Source: Trochalopteron elliotii
Lineage: Eukaryota > Chordata > Aves > Passeriformes > Leiothrichidae
NCBI GenBank assembly: GCA_024734555.1
Contig: JANPWX010000219.1
Coordinates: 273,076 to 337,075 of the forward strand
Direction: 5' to 3'
DNA length: 64,000 nt
Below the pieces are notes generated by a model, which saw nothing but the letters and a program-made list of their open reading frames with translations, was not told the DNA's origin and ran no database searches. Positions 27,901 through 40,200 of this stretch are shown piece by piece (positions within the stretch are counted from its first letter, which is position 1; each line of letters starts with the position of its first letter). The position numbers and the translations under genes were made by a program.

Positions 27901-30900
27901 AATTCTTTCCTCTGGCACTTCAGCTGTTCTCTTGAAAATGGCTTATCAAAATGCATGAGAACTTCTACAGGGGAAAAATTGAAATTAAACTGCTGTAACC
28001 TCTTGGTGCTGTAAAGTTTCCTCTGTGACAGCGGACTGGTTCGTGAATTGTTGAATACTGAACATCTTATGATTCTCCTCTGCTCATAAGCTTTGCTGCG
28101 GTAGCTGGCTTTCCTTGACCTTTTTTCTTTCTAGGATGGGATACAAATCTTGAAAGATAAAACACTAATAAGGCTAATCCTGTTTTCCAGCTTGTCACAG
28201 CTGGCTTTCAGCAGAGGGGGCTGTCAAGGCTTTGCACTGGAGTTCACTTGCACTTGTCCAAGTGTATTCTTAATTTTTGTTGTCCAAGATCTTATGAGAT
28301 TTGGTCATGGACTAACATTCCTTACAAATATTATGACCAATGTTGTGTACAAATAAAGGAGATGGGGATAAAATATGTAGTTAGCTCCCAGATTATCTGA
28401 AGGCAAATGGTTCAAAGGCTCCTTGCTCTTGCTGTTGGCCCTCTGACACTGGAACCAAAGTTTAATGCTGTGTTACCTCTCATGTTTCTTGGCAGAAAGG
28501 GTTCCCAACCCAAGCAGATGTGGCCAGCACCGAACGAGCCCTGCAGGAGATGCGAGGGTTGATATCCAGCATGCAGCAGGAAATCACTGCAGCTCTAGAA
28601 GAAAAAAAGAGGAAGGATGAAGAGGAAAAGAAACAAAAGCAGAAAGAATTAGAGAAAAAAGAGCAGATGAAGAATCAGACTCCTGCCCCTGCACAGCAGT
28701 CGGGGGGAAAGCAGCGGAAGGAAGGTTGGTTAGGCTTCTTTAAAATTTTTTTTTATTCCTTTGCCTTGCATTTTTTTAATGAGTTTTCTCACTATAGAGG
28801 CTTAGGTCTTTCTTAGTTATCATCTTTTTTTGTTTTTTTAATAACAGGACTGCAGCTTAAAACAGAAGAAAGTATCATGCAGTGGTACCAGCAGCTTCAG
28901 GATGGTGCTGAGCAATGTGTTGCTGCTTTCAGTGAAATTGGAAACTGCAAAGGCAACACTCAGGTAAGAACAAATTATTAATACTGTTGAAGAGAGATTA
29001 TCTTAATTTCTAGGGTAAATAGGATAGTTTTAATTTGAAAAAAATTAAAATCTCTATTGTAGTAGACTCTGTTACCACTTTGCTCATCCAAACTATTATA
29101 GATATATACTTGTTTGGAAAGGATTTTAAAGTTGTTTGTTTGTTTGTTCTCCAGGTGAAGAAGATAAAAACAAACTTGCAAAAAGCAGCTACAATCCCTG
29201 TGAGCCAGATCTCTAGCATATCAGGTCAGGAAAACACCAAGAGCTCAATCCCACTGAAATTCCTTTTGCTTTAAAGATCTTATCAGGGCACAAGTATATC
29301 AAGTGTCTCTGTAATTATCCCTACAGCAGAAAGCTGACCTGCACACAGTCTATCTGTGCAGTAGGGTTTGCTTGTGTTTTGAAGGCTTGTTGCTTCCCTC
29401 AGAGGTGTATCAGGGTCACCACTTGTAGCAGTCTCAGGGCACCCGAGGAATGAAGCAGACACAGCAGCTCAAGGGGAAGCTTTTACTACCTTATTCTTTA
29501 AATTTGACTCCATATATACATTTTTACAAAAGGCCAGAGATTGGCTACACAGGTTGCCACCTCTTGACCTGGATGGTGCACTGATGTTCCATCACATTTC
29601 TCCACCCGTAGCAGAAAAATGTAAGCAATAGGTAAATGCTAAAAATACATATTGTTTTTGTGAAGCTGCGTGAGAAACTCCACTTCAAGACTGTAACAAT
29701 CAAAAGGCTTTTGCATCAGGGCAACACAGAGGTATCTTTCTTCATCAGGATTAAGTTTGGTTAATCAGATGGAGCAAAGGTGCCCTTTGGGATGTGGGTC
29801 TAGTGTTCGTGGGCTTGATGTGGTCTGGGTAAGACTTGTCTGCTGTGCCCTTATCTTCTGTGTCCATACATTCCTTATGTATTTGCAGGCTCTAAGCTGA
29901 GAGAGGTGTTTGACAAGATCAATAACCTGCTGTCTGGGAAGCCTGTTCAGACTGAAGGGCAAGCGGTGTCGGTGACTCAGCATCCACAGGGGCTGGACTT
30001 TGTTTGTTACAAACTTGCAGAGAAGTTTGTGGTGAGGAAATCTCTTTTTTTTGGGGTGGCACAGATAGCCAGGGCTCTAGGAGATGCTTTTGGACACTGA
30101 ACTGTCTCTTCAGCTATGAAGGACAAAATCATTGGGTGTTCAATTTGACTGTGTTAATGCGGTGAAAAAACTTAGTTTCTGTTTCCTTTCCAATTCTTAT
30201 TTTGTTTCTTCTAGGAGGAAAAACTCTTTTAAATTTCAGGCTTACATTTTACGTATTTTGAACTAGGAAGGTACAGTGTTGTGGAAGATAGTTTGATAGT
30301 TAATTTATGGTGTATCACAGAACTGTATACAGGCTCAAACCTTGTATCTTGGCAGAATTTGGGGGACAGAAAACCCCAGCACTAAGGCTCAAGAGGTAAA
30401 CTTCACTTGCTGCTTTGTTGTTAGCATCTCTCAAGAAATTAAGTTTGTTTTTTGAAGTTGGCAGTATTTTTCTCATGTCTTTATTTGCAAAATTTGGGCT
30501 GTTTGAAACTTTTATCCCTGCAGGAACAAATGCAGGCAAAAATCAGCCCATGGAGTAAAACTGTGACTGATTTGTAAACATTTGAAAGTGATTGTTTGGG
30601 TTGAGAATATCTGTGCCGTGTGCACTTTGAGCCTGTGTTTGCTAATCCCATTTTTCTATCCTGAGCCAGAGTTTATTGTCTTCCTCTGTGGGAGCCGAGG
30701 ATATGCAGATTCATCAGCTTTCTATCCTTGGCTTCATAGCCATGGAAACGTTTGGATCCTTTAGTAAAGGCTAACTATAAAAATGAGGACTTTTTTTTTT
30801 TTTCCCCTGAGAAATGACTTGAAGTAATGGTGGCTGACTTTCTTTTTCTACCCTCCAGAAACATGGGGAAGGAGAAGTATCTTTTCACCATGATTCAGCT

Positions 30901-33900
30901 TTCCCAATTGCTGTGGTGCTCTCAGGAATCTGGGAATTACACCCTCGAGTTGGTGACATCTTTTTAGCTCATCTGCACAAAAAGTGCCCATATTCTGTGC
31001 CATTTTACCCTGCTCGGAAAGAAGGGACTTCTATGGAAGAGTATCAGAGGTAAATTTATTACTGGGCTTTTTGTACATGAACCCTGCAAGGGTGAAGACG
31101 ATTCTGAGTGAACTTCACTTGCCCCCATCCCTGAGTACATTGACTCTGGAGGTTCACTCACAAATGTGTAAAAACTATCTTGTTCCAACCCCCTGCCATG
31201 GCAGGGACACTTTCCTTTAGAGCTCAGAGCCCCATCCAACCTGTCCTTGAGTGTTTTCTTGGATGGGGCAGCCACAGCTTCTCTGTGACCTGTTCAGTGC
31301 CTCACCAAATGGTGGAACATATGATCCAGGGGGCAATGATCAGCCTTTGCAATAATTCTTGCATGTTTTTGAAAAATCCCTATTCTCAGTAGATTGACTT
31401 CAAGTGAGCTGAGAGCTGCAGGGGCTTGAGTGAATGTGTTTTGCTGTACTAAAACTAGAATGTTTTCTCACACTAAGGATGCTTGGATATGAAGTTCATG
31501 ATTCTAAAGTGGAAGAACAAGATCATTTTCTTAAAAGGATGTCAGGAATGATCCGTCTCTACGCTGCCATCATTCAGCTCCGGTGGCCTTATGGAAACAA
31601 ACAAGGGGTATGTGTATTACACGTATTAGAACCTTGTTACTATCCCAGGAGTCCATTAAATTTATTGGAAGCTTGTTTTTGTAGTTGAGGTGTGCTAAAT
31701 TTAAACCAGCTCATTATATATTTGAAGGAAAATGGTTATAACCATGATGAACAAAGCAATGCCAAGTAATTAATGGTGTGGACTTTTACTTTATGTCTTC
31801 AGAATGATCCAAGTTTTATGTCAAGTTTTATAAAAAAGAAAGTCAGTCAGAAAACTGTCTGTTTTGATAATTATGTTTTACAAATCATAAAGCAAGTGCT
31901 GAGCAGCTTTGTTGTTGCTTTGTAGGCACATCCCCATGGTCTGAGCTATGGATGGCGCTGGCTTGCACAGATGTTGAATCTGGAGCCTCTGGCAGATGTG
32001 ACAGCTATGCTGCTTTTGGATTTCCTGGAAGTAAGTGGTGTGGGTAACTGTTAGTAGTTAAATGCCACCAGTTTAGATCCCTTTTGAGTTCTGAAGGGAT
32101 TGCTGAGGTGAGATTCACAGCAGATTTTTTTAACTCGTTCTTATTCCTTCAGAAAGGAACGTGACTGTTTCCACATTCTTGCAAATACAGCTTTGGAGCT
32201 GAATTATTTCAAAACTGAAGTTTTTATAAACAGAAATTCTGTTGTTGTATTTGATTCTGTTTAAGGTTTCTGGTATTTTAAAAACAGTTGTATGGTCTTA
32301 CGTAAAGTCTGTTGTAAGCACTTGGCAGTTTGTACAGTGCAAGGAGGTCCTGTGGCTGTTCCAGCCAAATGAATTCATAAAACAGGATAGATTTTTCAGA
32401 CTGAAAAGATCAGAGCCTGATGGATATTAATCCTGTATCCTGAGATACAGACCTGTGCTAAGTAAGAGCCAAAGTTAAAGGCTGAAGTCAGGGAACGCAA
32501 ACTCTGTTGAACACAAGCAGCTTCTCTGCTCTTCAAATACTTCTAAAGAACTGTAGAAGTACAGATGAGAAAGTGGGAATAGAAATACCCCATGGGGGAT
32601 TCTGTTAGGGGTGGTGAAGTCAGAGGAACATTTGTCCTGTAAGCTGTGTGGAGAAAGCTGATGAATCACTGCACACAGCAGTAATCACAGTGGGGAAATG
32701 ACCACAGTGTGCCCCAGCAAATAGTGTTAGGGAAGAGAACTATTTTTGGAGGGAGACTGGGGTGAAATCAAGGGTAATAATTTGTATCAGTGGCCACCAC
32801 AGTCAACATGAAAGAAAGGTAATTGTGGTAGCAGTAACAGCATTTAGAAGATTTGCTTGTTTTAGTGTAGATGTATTTCTTTAAATGTTTGAATAAAGCT
32901 TTAGGTCGTTGGTATGGAACAGGTTCATTGCAGCTGTCATGCAAACCTGAAACCCAGTTCTGTAACTTGCAATTTGTGCCTTTCTGTATCACAGGTGTGT
33001 GGCAATGCTCTGATGAAGCAGTATGGGATTCAGTTCTGGAAAACAATGTTCTTTATCCAGAAATCCTATATCCCAAGGTATGATATCTGGGGTTAGGAAT
33101 GTTGGTGTTCGCTCTGAAATGACTCATCCATGTTTTCCAATCTCTGCCATCCACCCCCACACCCACTTGTGAATCAAACCCAACTTTTAAAACTGATTTT
33201 GATACGTGCTGTTACTTCTGCAGGATTGAAGCTGTGACCAGCTCTGGCCAGATGGGCTGTTTGTCACGTTTGAAGAATTTTGTGCAGGTAAAGCAGCTTT
33301 GGGGGTCTTTTTTATTAATTTAATTTTCAGGTGTTTTAGTTTGCTTTTTTTCCCCCCATCACTGAATATATGCATCTTTGGATAATGAGGCTGGCACTGC
33401 TTGCTGTAATTCAGACCTCTCTCTATGATCTAACCCATCTTTTGTAACTTTTCAATTACTGAATTACCTTAATGATAGTTATGATGTCAAACATCTCGCA
33501 GCTTTCTTACCTCACATCTAATTTTTATCAATGAAAATGTATTTTGATTATAAAGGAAGGTCGCTGAGAGGAGATATACAGGTTTAGGTGGATTCTGCTG
33601 AGTCATTTCTGTCACAGCTGCTTCTTATCAGTCTGGGTTTTAGTACTTGTTCTGATTAAATATATGGGGAAGTGACACTTTGAGCTGCTCTCTGTAGTGT
33701 TTGTTTGGCATTGCATTCCGCATATTTTTTTAATAAGGCTTGCAAAACTGTAAAATACTTGTTTGTTTAAATTAAATTGACTTAGATTATGATATTAAAA
33801 TATGACTTTGAAGTTGTATTTTCATTTCATAATTAATTCTGGTATATTTTATTAGCAATGCTTTGAATGTATAGTAAGAGCCATCAGAATTCCTGAGAAG

Positions 33901-34028
33901 AGATACCGAATTAAGATACACGTTTATTTATATTTATTATTTGTCTTTCTCTCCATTAGAAATGTCTACAGGCAGAGGAAATTCCATTACCAAAGGGCAT
34001 TCTGACACCTTCCTTTTGGAGAACATAA
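24713..34028 (+). CDS. GLE1: GLE1 RNA export mediator
   Basis: Exons: 24713-24808, 25121-25333, 26394-26519, 26684-26832, 27154-27214, 27493-27747, 28496-28724, 28848-28963, 29155-29224, 29889-30031, 30859-31049, 31478-31607, 31926-32030, 32995-33077, 33224-33287, 33960-34028 (TAA). This gives 699 codons before the stop, about the vertebrate length. The protein works at the cytoplasmic face of the nuclear pore, where with inositol hexakisphosphate it activates the DEAD-box ATPase DDX19 in mRNA export; it also acts in translation. The N-terminus ([15 protein letters not shown]) is followed by a Ser/Pro-rich linker (exon 2). A charged coiled coil occupies exons 4-7 ([30 protein letters not shown]). 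The conserved C-terminal HEAT-like domain runs from MQWYQQLQD to the end ([41 protein letters not shown]). ATG context GGCCATGGA. Exons at 25121 and 31478 use AAG acceptors. No disruption was seen. Confidence 0.96.
29424..29596 (-). mobile_element. Possible endogenous retrovirus LTR fragment, minus orientation
   Basis: Read on the minus strand, the segment begins TGTGATGG and ends CTACA (TG...CA ends). It contains a TATATATGG box and an AATAAG-like poly(A) signal before a short U5-like end. TGGTGACCC follows directly, resembling a primer-binding site. It lies in the GLE1 intron between 29224 and 29889. No viral coding sequence is seen, so it would be a relic. Boundaries are tentative; no target-site duplication was identified. 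Confidence 0.45.
31168..31306 (-). repeat. Degraded CR1 LINE fragment in GLE1 intron
   Basis: Typical CR1 3' words are present (CTTGTTCCAACCCCCTGCCATGGCAGGGAC, CCAACCTGTCCTTGAGTG, GGGGCAGCCACAGCTTCTC). The 3' octamers are missing and there are several deletions, so it is older than the copy at 4770. Confidence 0.75.
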
Positions 34029-35375
34029 GTCAGTCTGTATTTCCTTTCCCCTTAACGTTTAATAGAAGAAGATCTATTGGTTAGACATGGAAGCTAATAG
34101 CTGCATTAGATCTTTATAACCATTTGTATAATAATTTACTGGATCTTCAAGACTTTTCCTTCATATGTTCAATCATATGGAAGATGCTTTAAATCCATTC
34201 TCCTGATGGCTACAGAGGTTAAAGGACTCTCGGACTGAAAAATTGCACAATGCTGTTCAGCTCATGGAAGTGAAAATACCTCACAGCTTTATGAACTCTT
34301 AACAGCATCATCAATCCAAACACTGCTAGAACTTTATTTTTGTATTTTTTTACATCTTTTATAATTCAACTGTAGTTATGTTGGTGGACTTGTTTGTCTC
34401 AACATCATCTAAAATCAGCAGTGAGGCTGGTAAAGGTTGAGCAGTGCTGACACTTAATTCCCTTGGATGTAACTTCACTCCAAAAGGCAGGACTCTGGGT
34501 TGAAGGGAGGTAAACTCACTGCTCCAAAAGGTTTGTGGGGGAAAGAAGAGCTCTTGTAACAATCAAAATTCTATGGTTTTTTTCTGTTGGAGAGGGACAG
34601 TCAAGAAAATCCACAGCTCCTTGATGAATGCAGGAGATGGGAAATATGTTGGATTTACAGTGAGCTGTCCTTGAACTGTTTTGGTGGCCTCTAAGACGAG
34701 AAAATTTACTTCTGAATTCTACAAGGTAGTTAATTATTCTGGCAATATACTGTTGGAAGTTGACGATGTTATTTTTACCAGACTGGAGTTTGTTTTTCCT
34801 GGGGGCACCACGGTTTGAAGCTGTAGAACATGGAGTTGAGGCCATACAAGAATATGAATTTGATTTTCTATATAGTTCTTGAGATTTCTGAGAAAAGATT
34901 GTAACTTGTGCTTTGAAATTCAGGCCTGTAAAACCCTTAAAGCTGTCTTTAAAATGCTCTAGTACCTAAGTTAAATTTTTATTTTGGTTATGTATTTTGT
35001 AAAGTGACTCTGGAATACTTCAGACTACTGTTACCTTGTGATTGTTCCGGGAAATTGGAAATATCCTCCTGGCATCTTTTTTGCCAGATAACTCTGAAGC
35101 AATGCAGCTTTCATTAGTATACTTGAAAATGTACAAGGTTTTTTAATACTGAGTGGAGATGTTTTAATTATATATTGCATATCCATAATTATGGTGGAGA
35201 TTCACTTTGCCAAGGCAGTAATTGGTCTTGTCTGTTAGAAACAATTGTCTGCCTGTGCCAAAGCCAAGGAAGAATTTGATGATGTACTTGTGAAATACAA
35301 TACTTTTTTTGCTGACAGCTACTTGGGGTTTCTGACATTTGTGGGATAAATAAAAGTATATATTTTTGTAAAAAA
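34029..35375 (+). terminator. GLE1: GLE1 3' UTR and poly(A) signal
   Basis: No coding sequence is seen. Canonical AATAAA at 35349-35354, preceded by TTTGTGGGAT and followed by TTTTTGT, gives a 3' UTR of about 1.3 kb. Open reading frames here on either strand show no recognisable protein. Confidence 0.6.
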
Positions 35376-36465
35376 CCAAGATATCCTTTTCTGCCTCAGT
35401 AAAGAGCATTCATATACCTACTATTTTAAAAATGATAATAAGATTTTCTAAATTAATAATGTGTGTGCTTCATAAGAATCAATATTTATTTTCAGATGTA
35501 GCTTGAGGTTCTGTCTGCTGCTTGAGCTGAATGTTTGACTTGTTTTTGTCATTTTAGCAGGTTTGGATGTTAGCCAGCTGGTATTGTGAAGATGCAGTGC
35601 AAATAAGGTCATATGCATATATCCCTGGTGGTTTTACGTGTATGTTTATATCAAATATGACTAAGGAGAGCACTGCAGATGTGGAAATACTGTGCCTTCA
35701 GGAGGAGATGCATCAAAGTTGGTGTGAGTCAGACTCCTGCTTGGAGACAGGAGTTCTAGGCAGTCCCAGGGATGCGATGTCACCATAAGTGCCTGTGCTT
35801 CCAATTAAGTACTTCACTCATATAAAGTGTTATTAATTCACAAAGCCATCAAACCCACTCAGCACTTTGAGCCAATAACATTCTAGCTGCCTTCCAGCTC
35901 TCTAATCTCTAATTATTTAATTTTTTTTAGAGTGGAATGTGTCTATTTTAAACATTGATTTAATGCTAAAGGCTCATTTTCCTTTGAATTTATGCATCAG
36001 CTTTTCAGAAATAGCTTTCCCTTGACAGGCACTTGCAGCCTTTTGATGTTGTGTCCTTGCCAGGCTTCTGGGTGACACTGCACAGTGCTTCAAGCAACCA
36101 CTCTTACCTATATATCTGGATATAAATTTTATATATTTATATAAACGAGGGGGGAGTGGGGCGTGTGTGTATTATACATATATATAAATACATATCTCTA
36201 TAGTGTAAAGCTGACGAAGCTGCTGCTTTGACCATGGCTGGATGCTGCACAGGTGCCCTGTCCCCATCACTGAGTTGCAGAACCTCGACTCTCTGAGAGC
36301 CAACTGACCGTGACTCCGGAGAAGGGGGCAGAGACCCCTTTTCCGACCTCCTGCGCGGACATTTTACCCGATTCCCCCTCAAGTTATGTCATTTTGTGGT
36401 GCCCGAGGGCCAGTCCCTGCAGGGCATAAACGCCCTCCGCACCCTGCTCCTCCGTTCGGCTCTTT
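35376..36465. other. GLE1-SPTAN1 intergenic region
   Basis: AT-rich, with no gene recognised. Short TA-rich runs occur around 36110-36200. Composition switches to GC-rich from about 36290 on entering the SPTAN1 promoter island. Confidence 0.4.
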
Positions 36466-36469
36466 CCGG

Positions 36470-36700
36470 AACCGCTCGGTTCCTTCCGAAACCCCTCGTT
36501 CCTTTCCGGACCCTCTCCCTCGGTTTTTTTCCCGAACACCTCGGTCTCTCCGGAACTGGTCGTATCTTTCCGGATTCACTCGTCTCTCTCCGGATCTCCA
36601 TCGTTCACCGGCAGCGCTCGGGTGGGCGTGGCCTCCCCTCATTTCTTTCCCGATTCTTTCCGAAATCCTTCGTCTCTTTCCGCCGACAGGGCAGGGCCGC
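36470..36700 (+). repeat. About 20-bp imperfect tandem array of CCGGA/CCGAA motifs upstream of SPTAN1
   Basis: A pyrimidine-rich unit of the form (T)CTTTCCGGA...CTCG repeats. Core positions are 36476, 36486, 36506, 36532, 36550, 36570, 36590, 36650 (CCGA), 36660 and 36680 (CCGCC). Most spacings are exact multiples of 10 bp. CCGGAA is an ETS-type core. The array ends about 30 bp before the CRE and about 50 bp before the TATA box. Confidence 0.75.
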
Positions 36701-36710
36701 TCTGCGGCGC

Positions 36711-36739
36711 TGACGTCACCTCCGGCCGGGCTATAAAAG
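36711..36739 (+). promoter_or_regulatory. SPTAN1: CRE plus TATA box of SPTAN1 core promoter
   Basis: A perfect palindromic cAMP-response element TGACGTCA lies at 36711-36718, and TATAAAAG at 36732-36739. The spacing fits a focused promoter with a start near 36762. A consensus TATA box inside a CpG island is uncommon for a broadly expressed gene. Factor binding is inferred from motif match only. Confidence 0.75.
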
Positions 36740-36761
36740 GGCGGGTGCGGGCGGCGCGCGC

Positions 36762-36817
36762 GGTCCGTGGCGGAGGGCGCGGAGCCGGCGGGAGGTCCTT
36801 GCGCACCCACAGACCCG
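36762..36817 (+). other. SPTAN1: SPTAN1 non-coding exon 1 (predicted)
   Basis: It starts about 30 bases after the TATA box and ends at GACCCG|GTGAGG. There is no ATG within it. The start codon lies in the next exon (44987-45226), so this would be 5' UTR only, as in other vertebrate SPTAN1 genes. The exact start is inferred from TATA spacing. Confidence 0.6.
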
Positions 36818-36849
36818 GTGAGGGGATGGGGCGAAGGGCGGGCGGGGGG

Positions 36850-37234
36850 NNNNNNNNNNNNNNNNNNNNNNNNNNNNNNNNNNNNNNNNNNNNNNNNNNN
36901 NNNNNNNNNNNNNNNNNNNNNNNNNNNNNNNNNNNNNNNNNNNNNNNNNNNNNNNNNNNNNNNNNNNNNNNNNNNNNNNNNNNNNNNNNNNNNNNNNNNN
37001 NNNNNNNNNNNNNNNNNNNNNNNNNNNNNNNNNNNNNNNNNNNNNNNNNNNNNNNNNNNNNNNNNNNNNNNNNNNNNNNNNNNNNNNNNNNNNNNNNNNN
37101 NNNNNNNNNNNNNNNNNNNNNNNNNNNNNNNNNNNNNNNNNNNNNNNNNNNNNNNNNNNNNNNNNNNNNNNNNNNNNNNNNNNNNNNNNNNNNNNNNNNN
37201 NNNNNNNNNNNNNNNNNNNNNNNNNNNNNNNNNN
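36850..37234. other. Assembly gap (385 N)
   Basis: Run of N directly after the first SPTAN1 donor, within the GC-rich promoter island. The preceding GGCGGGCGGGGGG and the GC-rich sequence after the gap suggest a GC-extreme or G-quadruplex-prone segment lost in sequencing. ORFs drawn across it are artefacts. Confidence 0.98.
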
Positions 37235-40200
37235 GCACGACCCGCGGCAGGAATCCCATTCAGCGCCCCGGGGTGGGACAAACAGGCGGAAAATAACATC
37301 CCCGGCGGGGAACAGCCCCCGCCGTGCCCGCCCGACCCTTCAGGCGTGCCACCCAGCATTTCCTGGGGAGAATGCCCGGGGGATGGAGCCCCCAGCGCTC
37401 CGCGGCGCCGGGAATCATTGCACAGCAATGGCTCCTGCGGCTGCCCAGCCCTGTCCAAGGTCAGGAGATGAGGCGAGGAGAAGGAAGGAGCGATGGAGGG
37501 GCCGGGGCAGCGGGGAGAGCCCGTTCCGCAGGGCCCGGGGGTCTCCGGGCAGGGACGGGCACGGGGGTGGCTCAGCAGAGCTGACAAGCAGGGAGGCTTT
37601 TCAACGGAGGCTCCCGACCTCTGTTCTTTTCATATATGTGTTACTTTGTATGTAGGGCAAGGTCTACTGCTTCCTTTGTGAAAGACTCGGGATTTGTCCC
37701 TGCCCTGGTTGTTTTGGGGTTATTTTTGTTTGATTGTTTATTATTATTATTTTATTTAAAATAAATCCAAATCAAGTGTTTCTCAATTTGTTGCCCGCAT
37801 ACACCTTACGTGGTTATAACAGTATAAGTCTGCATTGCTGGGTCATAAACGTGTGCCAATAGGGCAACCATTTTCCCTGATAATGAAGGAAAACCAAGCA
37901 ATTATCACTGTATATTTTTTCAGCAGGTTCATATTGGCTGTTCAGGATTTTTTTGTAGCTGTTTTATCATAAACCAGATTCGTGTTCCAGTCGAAAATGT
38001 ACGTGACTCTTGAGCAGTCTTTCATACATATTTAAATAGGTTTTGAAGGGCAGTTGTCTGGAGATGGCGAATGAGCATATCAGGGAAAAAAAAAAGAAAA
38101 AATAACCCATAAAAAGCCAACTCAGCCTGAAATGATTCTGTATCTTTCTGGAAAACAAATAATCCATTTTCTTTTGGCATTTTTGTTTTCAGCAGAGTGC
38201 CAGAAGATTCCAATGACTGTGTTCACTGGAAGGCCTTAGTCAGGGATTCAGATTTGTTCAAAACAAATTTAAAATACACTATTGGATTTTCATGCATTTG
38301 TATACAACTAGCAAAGAGTTCTTCCTTAAAATCTTCATTTGTCCTTATTTATGTATTGTGCAGAGAAAATAATGGACAAAAGGTTGAGAATGGGTTGCTT
38401 TCTGCTGCATTGTGTGCAGGATCTGTAACTGTAATAATGGAATGGGTTAAACTGTGGAAAATACTTGGACCGAGATAACAGGTTACATTGTTCACAAGGA
38501 GTCATTTATTTCCATTCTCGTTGAATTAAAAAGCCACAATATCCATATTGGTCAGACTGAAATCAAAATTTTATTTAAAGAAACAGATTTAGATGTAATG
38601 AGATCTGTAGTTCAGGAGGTTAAACATAATTCTGGTTGATTTTTTAATAACAAAGGTAGCAATGAAAGCAAAAATGGTGGTTATATTTACACATTTTAAG
38701 AATTTTTTGCACATTTTTCTCCTGCACAGCAGTAGGATAAGAGAGGCCTTAATTCTCTTGGTGGAGGGTGGTACCTCTTGGTGAGAAATTTGTATTTCTC
38801 AACTATGACATTTACAACTAACCTTAGTAATTTAACACAAATAACTTGCCATCTTCGCTGCCTCTTTTTTTGGCCCATTTAATGTATTTATGGGGTCGTA
38901 ACTGTTTTAATCATAAATACATTTTGGGGACAATCGATCACTTCCCCTTCATCGGAGGAAATAATACGAATTCCTCCCTTTTCTCCTCTGCTTGTTAGTG
39001 TAGTGTGGGAGTTTGTTTTTTCCATTTGTCCCCGGAGTGAGTGTAGGCAGCAGAAGAATGGGGTGGAGCAGGCTGCAGATGCCGCGGATGGAGTCTGAGC
39101 CTGCGAGCACGGCCCGGGCTGTTCTCCCGGGGCTGCCCGCGGGTCCCGCGGAGGGGAATGTGCCGGATCCCTCCTGCAGCTGACACAGGTGAAGCCGTGC
39201 AAATGCCACAGAGACCTCCACGGCTCCAGCGGGCACAAAGGCACACACACACACACACACACACACACTGCTGCAGTTTTCCATGGAGGCATTGCAGCAT
39301 GTCCATGGGGTAGGGGAAGGCAAGGAAGTTTTCAGCTGAAAATTCAGTGGGTTGGACACTCCTAACAGCTGCATCTCAAAAAATGCCTTCTGTCACGACT
39401 GCTGCTTGTCCGTTTTTTTGTTGTGGCAATTGAAAATCAACGTTTTTGTAGATACTTACATTCCAAACTTTCTGATTGAATTTGTGTCTTCAAATTAAGC
39501 CGTCACACCTGATTATGCTGTAGCAAGAACCATCATTTGCCAAGTCCAGATAACCTGCTTTACTTTCTGTTTTGACCTTCAGATTATGGTAGTTTTTTTG
39601 GCTTGTTTTGAACTAACTGGACAGGTTAGTACCTACTGAATTAACTAAGTTTTCCTGCTGATATTGTAACCTTCTTTTTGCATGAGGGGATCTGTCATTT
39701 TCAATAGCTTGGGTAACACACTAAATTGTTTTTACATGACAAGCAAAAGGAAAGTAATTAACATGTACCGTGACAGAAAAATTTCAGTCCTATCCTTATA
39801 CTGGTCATTAGTTGAATGTTATCTTGATTTCCCCCTCCCTTTTAGACTCTGCATTCTTCAATCATGTTCTCATCGTTTCGTAAAGTCAAAGTCCAGGTAT
39901 TTTTCCATAATGCATGAAGTGCCCTTGCCACACTTGCCTGCCTTTATTGCAGTGACCTGTTTGTAACAAAAGCCACTACTTTGAATTTATTCTATACAGC
40001 AGGTACTTTATTTGCACTTAGTGTGAGTCTGATCTGTCTTTCCTTTAATACTTTTGAGTTTCCTAATTTCTGTCTGTGATGCATGATGTGTGAACATTTT
40101 ATAGGAGTTATAGTTCAATATAATCAGGTTTGATACTGATTAATTTTCCAAGAGGTTTTCATTTTAAAATGTGCATGAGTGGAATCTTTTTCTTTATAGC

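Noticed and set aside
36379..37587. Very long ORFs on both strands across the SPTAN1 promoter
   Set aside because: They run through the 385-base N gap and a GC-rich island; the open frame is an artefact of unknown bases and composition.
38888..39374. Minus-strand ORFs with Cys-Val runs
   Set aside because: Produced by the CA microsatellite; no supporting splice or promoter signals.
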